Source: IDS-8 sp036381215
Lineage (GTDB): Bacteria > Pseudomonadota > Gammaproteobacteria > Steroidobacterales > Woeseiaceae
Direction of reading: 5' to 3'
NCBI GenBank assembly: GCA_036381215.1
Contig: DASVDF010000153.1
Location: 1-64,000, forward strand
Length of the DNA stretch: 64,000 bases
Position numbers and translations under genes: made by a program. Positions 1-7,781 of the stretch are shown here, one piece after another (within the stretch, counting starts at the first letter, position 1; each line of letters opens with the position of its first letter). Under the pieces are notes generated by a model. That model had not been told where the DNA came from and made no database searches. It saw nothing but the letters and a program-made list of their open reading frames with translations.

Positions 1-66
1 TTCGCTGCCCGGTCAACCGACGGCGATCGGCGACATACGCTGCATGCGTCGCTCTGCGCCGGGTGC

Positions 67-2229
67 TCAACCGGTGAGCGCCGCCGGTTGAAACCGCGAT
101 TCGATCAGGTCGGCGAGGTCGACGGGCGAAACGGGCTTGACCAGGTATTCATCGAAGCCCGCATCCATCGCCTGCCGGCGGGCCTCGCGGCTGCTGTAGC
201 CGGTGAGGGCGACGAGCAGCATGCGCTCGCCCCCGGTATGTGCGCGCAGCCGCCGCGCGACTTCGAAACCGTCGTACTGCGGTAGTCCGATGTCGATGAT
301 CGCCGCGTCAGGCTGGACTTCGTCGGCGACGGCGATGCCCTCGAGACCGTCCGCGGCGGCGAACGTCCGAAAGCCGTAGTGCCGCAATACGGTCGACAGC
401 GCGTGCCGGGCATCCTCGTTGTCCTCGATCAGCAACACCTTCCTGAGCTCGCGGATCTCGACCGGCCCGGTCCCGGACGCCTGCGCCTCGCTTTCCGGCG
501 CGGGAATCGCGGGGAAACGGATGACGAAGCGCGCGCCCTGGTCCCTGCCGCCGCTTTCCGCCGTGATGCTGCCGTTGTGCAGCTCGGCCAGCCGCTTGAC
601 GAGCGTGAGGCCGATGCCGAGCCCGCCGACGCTGCGGTCGATGGAGCGCTGGCCCTGCACGAAGAGATCGAAGATTCGCGGCAGGAGCTCTTCCGGAATA
701 CCGATGCCGGTGTCCGCCACCTCGAGCAACGCTTCGCCGTCCTTCTCCTGCACGGCGATGCGGATCGTGCCGCCGGGCGCCGTGTACTTGGCCGCGTTCT
801 CGAGCAGGTTCGAAGCGATCTGCTCGATGCGCGCCTGGTCGCCCTGGATCCAGACCGGGTCGGCGTCGATCGAGACCGCGAGCTTGGCGAAGATCGAAGT
901 GCGCTGCAGGTCGCGCGCGACTTCCGTGACCAGGTGCCCCAGGTCGAGCGGCGCGAGCTTGAGACGTACCTTCCCCGAAGTGGCGCGTCCGACGTCGAGC
1001 AAGTCGTCGACGATGCGCGTCATGTGCTCCACCTGCCGTGAGATGATGGAGACCGCATCGCTCGGCGCGCGGCTTCCCGGAAATCGGGCATTCAGGATCT
1101 GGGTAGCCGACGTCAGCGCACCGAGCGGGTTGCGCAGCTCGTGTCCGAGCATCGCCAGGAACTCGTCCTTCGCCCGGTCGGCTCCGCGCAGCCGCTCTTC
1201 ACGCTCGCCCACCGCGCGCGCCGAGGCCATCAGTGCGCGGCTGACGTCGCGCACCTCGCGCACCGCCGCGCCGGTGGGCGCTGACGGCGGCGTGCCGCGG
1301 CCGAGCGCCTTCGCCGCTGCCGCGAGCTGCATCATCGGGTCGGCGATGCGCCGGCTGAACCCGGCGGCCAGCGTGGCGGCGATCAGCACGGCGAACAGCA
1401 GGCCGACGGCCAGCAGCACGATCGTGTGCTCCGTGATCGCGTCCACGTCCGCCGCGGGAATCGCCATGCCAACCGTCCAGCCGCTGCGCGTGGAACGGCT
1501 GTACGGAGAATAGATCTCCGTACCACCCGGGTCGGTGGTGTAGTGCACCCAGCCTTCGCCCGACTGCTCAAGGGCGCGATCGAGCGCGCGCGTGAGCTCC
1601 TCGCCCGGCGCAGATGCCTCGGCAAAAGTGCCGGCCACGATCCGGCCGTCCCGGTCGAGCACGACGGCGACCCAGTCGCGCTGCAGGCGCTGCGGAGTGA
1701 GCAGGTCGAGAATGGAGCGCGCGTCCACCAGCACGGCCAGCACGAACACTTCGCCGTTGACCTCGACCGGCACACTGATCGGGAAGAAGCGCTCGCCGTC
1801 GATCACGGCGACGCCTCCGATCGTCGGCGCTCCCGTCTTGAGCGTGCGGTCGATGCTCGCGCGATCCACGGGGCGCGGCGTGTCCTGCGGGCCTCGCGAA
1901 ATGGTGAGCACGTGCTCCCCGGAAGGCAGCGACAGCGTGATCAGCCTCCAGTGCGTGTGCATCGGCAGCAGGCGCTTCGACTGGCGATGAAAGGCGCCGA
2001 GGTCTCCGTTCTGCAGGTCGTAGGACGTCCCGAGCGCCTGCAGGCTCGTCACATGCCCGTTCAGCTCCGTATCGACGGCCGTGAGGAGCGCGAGCGTACG
2101 CTCGCGGGCACCGCGCTCGAACGCGTCGCGCTCACGCTCGGCGACCCAGAGCGTCGTCGCGACGCCGAAGATGGACACCGGCAGCAGGACGGCCAGCGTG
2201 AGGACCAATAGGTGGGTGCGGAGCTTCAT
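67..2229 (-). CDS. Hybrid sensor histidine kinase with C-terminal receiver
   Basis: Inner-membrane sensor kinase of 720 aa. A signal-anchor helix (about residues 5-28) is followed by a roughly 240-residue periplasmic sensing region, a second membrane helix near 270-292 and a HAMP-like linker. The HisKA box (GHELRNPLGAL, about residue 365) and HATPase motifs (NLLENAAKYT, DTGIGIP, GLGIGLTLV) are intact. A receiver occupies the last 120 residues, with the acidic pair in LIEDNED, phosphoacceptor Asp in IIDIGLP and the Lys of VKP. The ligand is unknown. There is no DNA-binding output, so the receiver probably passes phosphate on or tunes the kinase. The REC-GGDEF and NtrC-type genes nearby are plausible partners, by inference. 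The ATG has no clear Shine-Dalgarno. Confidence 0.9.
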   Translation of the reverse strand: MKLRTHLLVLTLAVLLPVSIFGVATTLWVAERERDAFERGARERTLALLTAVDTELNGHVTSLQALGTSYDLQNGDLGAFHRQSKRLLPMHTHWRLITLSLPSGEHVLTISRGPQDTPRPVDRASIDRTLKTGAPTIGGVAVIDGERFFPISVPVEVNGEVFVLAVLVDARSILDLLTPQRLQRDWVAVVLDRDGRIVAGTFAEASAPGEELTRALDRALEQSGEGWVHYTTDPGGTEIYSPYSRSTRSGWTVGMAIPAADVDAITEHTIVLLAVGLLFAVLIAATLAAGFSRRIADPMMQLAAAAKALGRGTPPSAPTGAAVREVRDVSRALMASARAVGEREERLRGADRAKDEFLAMLGHELRNPLGALTSATQILNARFPGSRAPSDAVSIISRQVEHMTRIVDDLLDVGRATSGKVRLKLAPLDLGHLVTEVARDLQRTSIFAKLAVSIDADPVWIQGDQARIEQIASNLLENAAKYTAPGGTIRIAVQEKDGEALLEVADTGIGIPEELLPRIFDLFVQGQRSIDRSVGGLGIGLTLVKRLAELHNGSITAESGGRDQGARFVIRFPAIPAPESEAQASGTGPVEIRELRKVLLIEDNEDARHALSTVLRHYGFRTFAAADGLEGIAVADEVQPDAAIIDIGLPQYDGFEVARRLRAHTGGERMLLVALTGYSSREARRQAMDAGFDEYLVKPVSPVDLADLIESRFQPAALTG

Positions 2230-2334
2230 TCGTACTGGCCGGAAGCCGGATGCCGTCCCTCCGGCGTGCTTGCCTGTCCCTCCGGGCGGCCGTGGCGCTG
2301 GTCATCGCGTGAACACCGGGCGAGGGTCCACGCT

Positions 2335-2517
2335 CTATTTGACCGATTTCAGGTGCTTGCGTTTGCTGCGGGTCCGGAGCGCCTGGAGCCAGCGGAACTT
2401 TCTGTTCCCGGCGGAGGCCGAACGGACGAACCAGAGCGCGGAGCCGAAAATGACGAGAATCGCCAGCAGCCCGAAAACCGTCATCGGCACGCCGGATTCA
2501 CCGCTCCAGAAGTCCAT
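2335..2517 (-). CDS. Small single-span membrane protein
   Basis: A 60-aa protein with a short polar N-terminus, one hydrophobic helix (about residues 12-30, VFGLLAILVIFGSALWFV) and a strongly basic tail (RTRSKRKHLKSVK), which predicts an N-out/C-in topology. I do not recognise the family. Support for a real gene is the coherent membrane topology, an ATG with GAGG just upstream, and a sigma-54-like promoter on the same strand at 2699-2714, about 170 nt upstream. It lies head-to-tail after nothing obvious and divergently from the REC-GGDEF gene. It could be a stress-induced small membrane protein; no function can be assigned. Confidence 0.5.
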   Translation of the reverse strand: MDFWSGESGVPMTVFGLLAILVIFGSALWFVRSASAGNRKFRWLQALRTRSKRKHLKSVK

Positions 2518-2698
2518 TTGCCTCGATCTCCCGTTGCCGCCCGTTTGCCGGGTAGCGGTAAAAAGTGCCCAGCCTTGTAAACATTATCCGCGGCCGCCCT
2601 CTGGCCGGACGACGGCCCCCCGCGGCCCGGTCGGCTCCGGATCCCGGTCACGCGCCAGCGCCGTGCCCGCGGCGGCGGGGCCGTCCGGCAACGCCGCC

Positions 2699-2714
2699 TG
2701 CAAGTCCCGTACCA
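2699..2714 (-). promoter_or_regulatory. Candidate sigma-54 promoter (weaker)
   Basis: Minus-strand TGGTACGGGACTTGCA matches the -24/-12 consensus (TGGYAYR-N4-TTGCW) with correct GG-GC spacing. It differs from the strongest sites only by T for C at position 4. It points to the 60-aa membrane protein, leaving a leader of about 170 nt, and is divergent from the site at 2762. Confidence 0.5.
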
Positions 2715-2761
2715 GCAGCGGCGGAGCGCGCCGCAGGCGGGCGGCGCGGACGAGCCCGGGA

Positions 2762-2777
2762 TGGCACAGGATTTGCA
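2762..2777 (+). promoter_or_regulatory. Sigma-54 promoter of the REC-GGDEF gene
   Basis: TGGCACAGGATTTGCA is a full match to the RpoN consensus, with GG at -24 and GC at -12. The predicted transcript start near 2788 leaves about 70 nt of leader before the ATG at 2858. It lies in a 340-nt gene-free stretch (2518-2857) that otherwise shows only a GC-rich leader and an AT-rich CTTGTAAAC patch at 2574-2582. Confidence 0.8.
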
Positions 2778-2857
2778 ACATTCTCCCCTGCTACGACGCA
2801 GCACGGGAAGCGGTCTTCCAGGACCGATGAACCCCGACGGAGCGAAACGCAAACACG

Positions 2858-3790
2858 ATGCAGGTCCTCGTAGTCGAAGATAACGATGTCGTCGCGACCG
2901 GACTGTCGCGGGCACTCGGCATGCTCGATACCGAGGTTTCGGTGCACACCGTGCCGGACCTGCGCTCAGCGCAATCCCTGCTCGGGGAAGGCACCCACAT
3001 CGACGTCGCCCTGGTGGATCTCGGGCTGCCGGATGCCCAGGGGCTCGAAGCTCCGACGCGGCTCAAGACGATCGCACCGGGCCTCGTGATCGTGGTGATC
3101 ACCGGCGACAGCTCGTCCGAAACCGCGCTCAACCTGATCCGCCTCGGCATCCAGGATTACATTCCGAAGAGCGAGGCGACGCCGAAACGCGTGTTGCGGA
3201 CGATCCGCCTGGCGCGGGAACGTCACGAGCGCGAGCTCAGGCTGAAACGCATCGCCTGCGTCGACCAGCTCACCGGGTCCCTGAATCGGCGCGGGCTCCT
3301 GTCGGCCATTCGCAACGCCGGCGATGCGACCACGCGACTCGGGATGTCGTCCGCCCTGATGACGGTGGACATCGACCGGTTCAAGAGCATCAACGACACG
3401 TTCGGGCATCCGACGGGTGACCTGATCCTGCGCCAGAGCTGCCGGCGCATTGCGCACTGCGTCCGGGAGAACGACGTCGTGGGGCGTGCGGGAGGCGACG
3501 AATTCTGGGTGATCCTGAACGGCTTCACGCGGGCCGAGAACGTGCCGGCCATCGCCGGCAAGATGCTGCAGGGGTTCGGCAGCCCGTTCCGCATCAACGC
3601 CCGCAACATCGAGGTGGGCGTCAGCATCGGCGTGGCGCTCATGCCGGACCACGCGGCCACCGTCCAGGAGTGGATCGAAAAATCGGATATCGCGCTGTTC
3701 GAGGCAAAACGCCGCGGGCGGAACCGCTGGATGATGTACGCAACCGGCATGCACCCGCCCGACAGCCACCCGCTTGAAATCGCGCGCTGA
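2858..3790 (+). CDS. Response regulator with diguanylate cyclase output (REC-GGDEF)
   Basis: Cytoplasmic 310-aa protein. The receiver (1-120) has VVEDND, phosphoacceptor Asp in LVDLGLP, Thr in VITGDS and Lys in YIPKSE. The GGDEF domain (about 135-295) has an intact GGDEF signature and an RxxD inhibitory site (REND) five residues before it. It should make cyclic di-GMP from GTP when phosphorylated and be feedback-inhibited by product. It stands alone between a divergent small membrane gene and the NtrC-type regulator, downstream of a sigma-54 promoter at 2762, so its expression is probably controlled by an enhancer-binding protein. The cognate kinase is not proven; the hybrid kinase at 67-2229 is a candidate. 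Confidence 0.92.
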   Translation: MQVLVVEDNDVVATGLSRALGMLDTEVSVHTVPDLRSAQSLLGEGTHIDVALVDLGLPDAQGLEAPTRLKTIAPGLVIVVITGDSSSETALNLIRLGIQDYIPKSEATPKRVLRTIRLARERHERELRLKRIACVDQLTGSLNRRGLLSAIRNAGDATTRLGMSSALMTVDIDRFKSINDTFGHPTGDLILRQSCRRIAHCVRENDVVGRAGGDEFWVILNGFTRAENVPAIAGKMLQGFGSPFRINARNIEVGVSIGVALMPDHAATVQEWIEKSDIALFEAKRRGRNRWMMYATGMHPPDSHPLEIAR

Positions 3791-3918
3791 GCTCCCGGGC
3801 GCAACCAACGGACCGGCTCTCCGGGGGCCGGTCCTGTCGTATACTATGCGTTCCCCCAATGAAGACCGTTGTGGTCCCGTCCGCGGGGTGCCGGGCGGGA
3901 TCGCGGATCTTTAAGGAA

Positions 3919-5238
3919 ATGGCACGAATACTGCTCGTTGACGACGACACCGCCTTCACGGCGGCCACGCGCAGCCTGCTGCAGGCCGAAGAGCACGAGG
4001 TAGAGACCGTCGGCTCGCTCGCCGAGGCCAGCGGCGTGCTGGACCGTGAATCTTTCGACATGCTGTTCGTCGATCTCGCGTTGCCCGACGGCAGCGGTCT
4101 CGAGCTGATCCAGGACCAGGGTCCGAAGGCCGTCATCATCACCGGCCATCCGTCCATGGAGACGGCCATCCGGGCCGTGCGCGGACGGGTCGTCGATTAC
4201 CTGGTCAAACCGCTCGACAAGAGCCAGTTGATCCGGAGCATCGAGTCGGTGACGGCCGAAGCGGCCGAGCACCGCCGCCCGGCATTCCGTGAGGCAATCC
4301 AGCCCGCGAACATGATCGGCGAATCGCCGGTAATGCAGTCCCTGTTCAAGTCGATTGCCGAGTACGGGCCGACCGACGTCACCGTGCTGATCACCGGCGA
4401 GAGCGGCACGGGCAAGGATCTCGTCGCGCAGGCGCTGCACAACACGTACAACGCGGATGCGGCGTTCGTCGCGGTGAACTGCGGCGCGATTCCGCGGGAG
4501 CTGGTCGCGAGCGAGCTGTTCGGTCACGAGAAGGGCAGCTTCACGGGGGCTGCCGCCAAGCGCATAGGCGTGTTCGAGCGCGCAAAAAGGGGCACGGTCT
4601 TCCTGGACGAAATCGGCGAGCTCCCGCTCGATCAGCAGGTGACCCTGCTGCGAGTGATGGAGACGCGGACGATGCTGCGGGTCGGCGGGGAAAAGGAAAT
4701 CCCGATGACCGCGCGCATCATCGCGGCCACGAACAAGGACCTGGAGAAGGAGGTCAGCGAGGGCAATTTCAGGGAAGACCTGTTCTTCCGGCTGATGGTG
4801 TTGCCGATCCACGTGCCGCCGCTGCGCGAGCGTGACGGCGATGTCGCGTTGCTCGCGAACTACTATCTCCAGCAGTACGCGAAGGAGCACGGGACCCCGT
4901 CCGAGTTCACGCCGAACGTCCTCGCGAAGCTCGAGCGCTACCATTGGCCGGGCAACGTGCGCGAGCTCAAGCACACCGTGCTGCGGGCAGCGATCCTGAA
5001 CCGTGGAAAGGACCGTATCGACGCGCTGCCGGAGAATTTCGATCATCCGCCCAAGTGGTCCGACGACAGTGGCAGCCTGCGCGCCGGAATGTCGATCCGC
5101 GAAGTCGAGCGGACGCTCATCGAGAAGACATTGGAGCACTTCGACGGCAACAAGAAGTTGACGGCAGAGGCCCTCGGCATCAGCCTGAAGACGCTTTACA
5201 ACCGTCTTTGCGAGTACGAGGAAGAGAAGCCCGCGTAA
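3919..5238 (+). CDS. NtrC-family sigma-54-dependent response regulator
   Basis: Enhancer-binding activator of about 439 aa: receiver (1-120, Asp52 in FVDLALP, Lys in LVKPLD), AAA+ domain (about 140-375) and C-terminal Fis-type helix-turn-helix. The AAA+ core is complete: Walker A GESGTGKD, the sigma-54 contact loop GSFTGA (Ala to Ser of GAFTGA), Walker B VFLDEI, and arginine-finger segment GNFREDLFFRL. The HTH ends in GISLKTLYNRL. The start at MARILLVDDD is chosen because receivers of this family begin there; an in-frame ATG at 3859 would add 20 unusual residues. A TATACT box lies at 3840-3845. It is the best candidate activator for the sigma-54 promoters in this window (inference). A small DHp-like gene follows 17 nt later. 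Confidence 0.92.
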   Translation: MARILLVDDDTAFTAATRSLLQAEEHEVETVGSLAEASGVLDRESFDMLFVDLALPDGSGLELIQDQGPKAVIITGHPSMETAIRAVRGRVVDYLVKPLDKSQLIRSIESVTAEAAEHRRPAFREAIQPANMIGESPVMQSLFKSIAEYGPTDVTVLITGESGTGKDLVAQALHNTYNADAAFVAVNCGAIPRELVASELFGHEKGSFTGAAAKRIGVFERAKRGTVFLDEIGELPLDQQVTLLRVMETRTMLRVGGEKEIPMTARIIAATNKDLEKEVSEGNFREDLFFRLMVLPIHVPPLRERDGDVALLANYYLQQYAKEHGTPSEFTPNVLAKLERYHWPGNVRELKHTVLRAAILNRGKDRIDALPENFDHPPKWSDDSGSLRAGMSIREVERTLIEKTLEHFDGNKKLTAEALGISLKTLYNRLCEYEEEKPA

Positions 5239-5255
5239 CCAGGGAACGAGGTCAG

Positions 5256-5480
5256 ATGCCGCTCAACGAAGCCGAACACCGGGAGTTGAAGGACGCGTTG
5301 CACAAGCTGAACAACGCGCTCAACTCGATTTCCATGCAGACGGAGCTGGCCCGCATGTTCGTCGAGCGCAGCGATCCCGCGAAGGCGCTGGAGGCGCTGG
5401 ATACCGTCATGGCCCAGTGCCGCCGTGCCAGCGAGATCAGTCACGGCACCCAAAGCATTTTCGAAGACGGCTCAGGCTGA
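5256..5480 (+). CDS. Small stand-alone DHp-like (HisKA H-box) protein
   Basis: A 74-aa, wholly helical protein with no kinase ATPase domain. Residues 14-29 (ALHKLNNALNSISMQT) resemble the H-box of histidine kinases of the HxLNN type, with His16 in the phosphoacceptor position. A second helix (about 40-66, ALEALDTVMAQCRRASEIS) would complete a helical hairpin. It starts 17 nt after the NtrC-type regulator, with GAGG before the ATG, so the two genes are almost certainly co-transcribed. It could act as a phosphotransfer or docking partner of that regulator's receiver. Alternatively it is a degenerate kinase remnant; the assignment rests on motif resemblance only. Confidence 0.6.
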   Translation: MPLNEAEHRELKDALHKLNNALNSISMQTELARMFVERSDPAKALEALDTVMAQCRRASEISHGTQSIFEDGSG

Positions 5481-5630
5481 GCCTGAGGTCATCGCGAACG
5501 GCGCCAGGCTTCTGCGGCCCATTCATCGTCCGCGGGCCATGGGGAGTCCGTCGGCACGGCGCTGAGCCGCTGCCCGGCCGCCGCGGACCGCTCGCCGGCG
5601 GCGAGCCCGCGCGGCCGGTTTCCTCCCGCC

Positions 5631-6239
5631 TCAGCGCTTCCCCGCAACCGCGTCGAAATTCGCCTGGGCGAACTCCCAGTTGATCACGTGCTCGAGAAAC
5701 GCGTCGGTATAGCGGTCGCGCTGGTTCTGGTAGTCCAGGTAATAGGCGTGCTCCCAGACGTCGAGCGTGAGCAGCGGCCTGCGCGACGTGGTCAGCGGAT
5801 TGTGGGCGTTGGGTGTGGCCACGATCTCGAGCCTGCTTCCGTCCGTCACCAGCCATACCCAGCCGCTGCCGAACTGGCCCATCGCGGCTTCCTTGAAGCG
5901 CTTGCGGAACCCGTCGAGGCCGCCGAACTCCCGGTCCACCAGCTCCGAAAGCGAGCCGCGCGGCCGGCCCTCGCTGTCAGGAGACATGCTGTTCCACAGG
6001 AACGTGTGGTTCCATGTCTGGGCGGCGTTGTTGAACACCCCGGTATCCTCTTTTTCGAAGGACTGCCGGATCACCTCCTCGAGGCTCATCTTCTCGTAGG
6101 GCTTCCCCGCTGCGAGCGTGTTCAGCTTGTCGCAATACGCCTTGTGGTGCTTGCCGAAGTGAAAATTCAGCGTTTCCTCGGAGACGTGGGGCTCCAGGGC
6201 ATTGCGCGAATAGGGGAGATCCGGGATCTGGAATGTCAT
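5631..6239 (-). CDS. sodB: Superoxide dismutase [Fe]
   Basis: Cytoplasmic Fe/Mn-family superoxide dismutase, 202 aa, converting superoxide to oxygen and hydrogen peroxide. Metal ligands are visible: His27 (NFHFGKHHKAY), His78 (WNHTFLW), Asp160 and His164 (LDVWEHAYYLDY). The AAQTWNHTF and QFGSGWVWL segments favour the Fe type over Mn. The length is slightly above the usual 192-193 aa because of a short insertion before His78. The ATG at 6239 is preceded by AGGAGGCG. It is monocistronic and convergent with the DHp-like gene. It belongs functionally with the oxidative and envelope-stress genes around it. Confidence 0.95.
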   Translation of the reverse strand: MTFQIPDLPYSRNALEPHVSEETLNFHFGKHHKAYCDKLNTLAAGKPYEKMSLEEVIRQSFEKEDTGVFNNAAQTWNHTFLWNSMSPDSEGRPRGSLSELVDREFGGLDGFRKRFKEAAMGQFGSGWVWLVTDGSRLEIVATPNAHNPLTTSRRPLLTLDVWEHAYYLDYQNQRDRYTDAFLEHVINWEFAQANFDAVAGKR

Positions 6240-6451
6240 CTAACGCCTCCTTTCAGGATACGTCCTTCAATGCTGCGAGAAAGGGGTCCGCGCGGACGCG
6301 GGGACTGGCGACGAAGTCGCACGAGCCCATGATACCGCCAAAACGAGCGACGGCGTAGATCGGACAAGGCAACCGGCCTCGGAGGTCCCGGATCGCAAGC
6401 GGCGGCGCAGCGGGGGAATCGATCCCGGAGGCTGGAAGAAGCCGCAATGAC

Positions 6452-6481
6452 GGAGCCGGAAAATAAGGAGCCGGAAAATAA
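6452..6481. repeat. 15-bp direct repeat, two copies
   Basis: GGAGCCGGAAAATAA occurs twice in perfect tandem, followed directly by the hairpin at 6485. On the minus strand the repeat supplies T-rich stretches, so it may have grown as part of the terminator. Confidence 0.7.
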
Positions 6482-6484
6482 ATG

Positions 6485-6514
6485 GCCGGCCGCCGACGGA
6501 TGTCAGCGGCCGGC
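6485..6514 (-). terminator. Rho-independent terminator of the DUF1328/lipoprotein operon
   Basis: Perfect 9-bp stem GCCGGCCGC/GCGGCCGGC with a 12-nt loop. On the minus strand it is followed by CATTTATTTTCC. It lies about 110 nt after the end of the acidic lipoprotein gene. A closely similar hairpin (…GTCAGCGGCCGGCG) follows the DUF6491 gene at 25218. Confidence 0.65.
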
Positions 6515-6624
6515 GACCCAAGCGCGTGTCAACTCGACGCCAGCATGCAGTTTATGACGACGCGCTTGTGCTCCAACACGGTATGAACGGAGTGCTGATC
6601 AAACGCACGAGTACGAGCAAGCGG

Positions 6625-6843
6625 TCAGACGTTCGCGGTGACGGAAACCTGGCCCTCTTCCTCCTCGAGCATGGCCTGCGCTGCCTCGTCGTCGTCCGTG
6701 GCGTCGTCGACCTCGTCCCCGATCTCGTCGCCTGCTTCGTCCAGGGACTCTCCCGCTTCTTCCGCAGGGCCCTCGTCGACGTCGCAGCTTGCGACGCCGA
6801 TGCAGGACAGTAATGCGAGCAGGGTCAGTTCAGGAAAGCGCAT
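6625..6843 (-). CDS. Small acidic lipoprotein
   Basis: A 72-aa protein with a lipoprotein signal peptide (MRFPELTLLALLSCIGVASC, lipobox VASC, Cys20) followed by a very acidic mature part rich in Glu/Asp (EEAGESLDEAGDEIGDEVDD). It should be lipid-anchored on the periplasmic side; its role is unknown. The ATG at 6843 has GGGAGG upstream and lies 14 nt after the DUF1328 stop, so the two form an operon driven by the sigma-54 promoter at 7087. The composition resembles the entericidin-like protein at 8147-8317, so both may belong to one stress-induced lipoprotein class (inference). Confidence 0.7.
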   Translation of the reverse strand: MRFPELTLLALLSCIGVASCDVDEGPAEEAGESLDEAGDEIGDEVDDATDDDEAAQAMLEEEEGQVSVTANV

Positions 6844-6857
6844 AGTGAGCCCTCCCG

Positions 6858-7025
6858 CTAAATCGGTGGCCGCCGGCGGCCGCCGATGAACATGACGATA
6901 GCCAGAATGAGCCCGACGACGAACAGGATCCATGCAATGTTCGCCGCTGTTCCTGCCACCCCACTGAAACCGAGCACGCCCGCGATCAATGCGATGATCA
7001 GAAATGTCACTGCCCAACCTATCAT
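6858..7025 (-). CDS. DUF1328-family small membrane protein
   Basis: A 55-aa protein beginning MIGWAVTFLIIALIAGVLGF, with two hydrophobic helices (about 3-21 and 30-47), the central GVAGTAANIAWILFVV motif and a basic GGRRRPP end. This is the DUF1328/YtjA family pattern, whose members are small inner-membrane proteins often found beside CsbD and other stress genes. Function is not established. The ATG has AGGGAGA six to seven nt upstream. It is first in the operon with the acidic lipoprotein and follows a sigma-54 promoter at 7087-7102. Confidence 0.85.
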   Translation of the reverse strand: MIGWAVTFLIIALIAGVLGFSGVAGTAANIAWILFVVGLILAIVMFIGGRRRPPI

Positions 7026-7086
7026 TTCGAATCTCCCTTAAGCCTCGGAGGGGCATCGCCGCTTTTCAGCCATGCGATACCCCTCA

Positions 7087-7102
7087 TGCAAGGGGTGTGC
7101 CA
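7087..7102 (-). promoter_or_regulatory. Sigma-54 promoter of the DUF1328 operon
   Basis: Minus-strand TGGCACACCCCTTGCA is a perfect -24/-12 match. The predicted start is near 7076, about 50 nt before the DUF1328 ATG. It is divergent from the site at 7251. Confidence 0.82.
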
Positions 7103-7174
7103 GCCCCGCCGCGGCGATTCCCCCGCTCGCGCCGGTCCGGCGCAGGCAGCATGAAGCCACTGTTTGGCAGCACG

Positions 7175-7194
7175 ATTTACATGGCGATGTAAAT
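7175..7194. promoter_or_regulatory. Palindrome between divergent sigma-54 promoters, candidate enhancer
   Basis: ATTTACAT-GGCG-ATGTAAAT is a perfect dyad with 8-bp arms. It is AT-rich in a GC-rich region. Its centre is 80 bp from the -12 GC of the rightward promoter and 96 bp from that of the leftward one, the normal range for an activator site shared by both. Confidence 0.6.
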
Positions 7195-7250
7195 AGTGCA
7201 GCGGCCGAGGGCGTTTTCTGGAATGGCCGCACAGGCGCGAAGGCGATTCG

Positions 7251-7266
7251 TGGCATTTTTCTTGCA
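7251..7266 (+). promoter_or_regulatory. Sigma-54 promoter of the orphan receiver gene
   Basis: TGGCATTTTTCTTGCA matches the consensus fully, including the T-tract often seen between the -24 and -12 elements. The predicted start near 7277 leaves a leader of about 19 nt before the ATG at 7296. Confidence 0.82.
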
Positions 7267-7295
7267 TAAGTCCCTGCAGGCTGGAGAGGCTGGAA

Positions 7296-7739
7296 ATGGC
7301 TGTGGCAACTGCGGGCAGACACGTGGCGAACCTGATACGAGGCGGCGAGGCGGCGCCCCGCGAGCGGCGCCCGCGCATCCTCATCGTGGAAGACGAGGCG
7401 GCGGCGCGGATCGCGACCCTGCGTTACCTGGAGTATCGCGGGTACAGCGTCGAGGCGGCGGGCAGCGCCGAGGAGGCGCTCAGGATGGCTCGCGAGCGGC
7501 GCCCGGACGTGCTGATCTGCGACTGGAAGCTCGGGGGCGGCCGGGACGGGGTCGACGTGGCGCGGCAGCTGCAGAGCGAGCAGGACCTCGACATCATCTT
7601 CGTGACGGCCTACGCCCAGAACGAGCTGCGCCGCAGCGCTTCCGGCGTCCGCACCATGAGCTGCCTGCGCAAGCCGATCTCGCTCGGCGTGCTGGCGGCG
7701 GCTGTCGATTCACTGGCCAGCCGCCGCCGGCTGCATTGA
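7296..7739 (+). CDS. Single-domain response regulator
   Basis: A 147-aa protein: about 27 variable residues, then one CheY-like receiver with LIVEDEA, phosphoacceptor Asp in LICDWKLGG, Thr in FVTAYA and Lys in LRKPIS. There is no output domain, so it acts by protein contact or as a phosphate relay. The GGGRDG after the Asp is a small insertion seen in receivers of the WKL type. It sits 30 nt behind a sigma-54 promoter and amid stress genes. A relay role to the kinases or the DHp-like protein upstream is possible but unproven. Confidence 0.88.
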   Translation: MAVATAGRHVANLIRGGEAAPRERRPRILIVEDEAAARIATLRYLEYRGYSVEAAGSAEEALRMARERRPDVLICDWKLGGGRDGVDVARQLQSEQDLDIIFVTAYAQNELRRSASGVRTMSCLRKPISLGVLAAAVDSLASRRRLH

Positions 7740-7781
7740 GCGGGTGAATGCGCTGAGCGGGTGAACGATCCACGCGCCGCT

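Larger units (their letters stand above)
6240..6624. other. Gene-free stretch between sodB and the DUF1328 operon
   Basis: I see no convincing gene here. The sodB promoter should lie in the first part, but no clear -35/-10 stands out. The middle has a 15-bp tandem repeat (6452-6481) and a strong hairpin (6485-6514). Confidence 0.5.
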
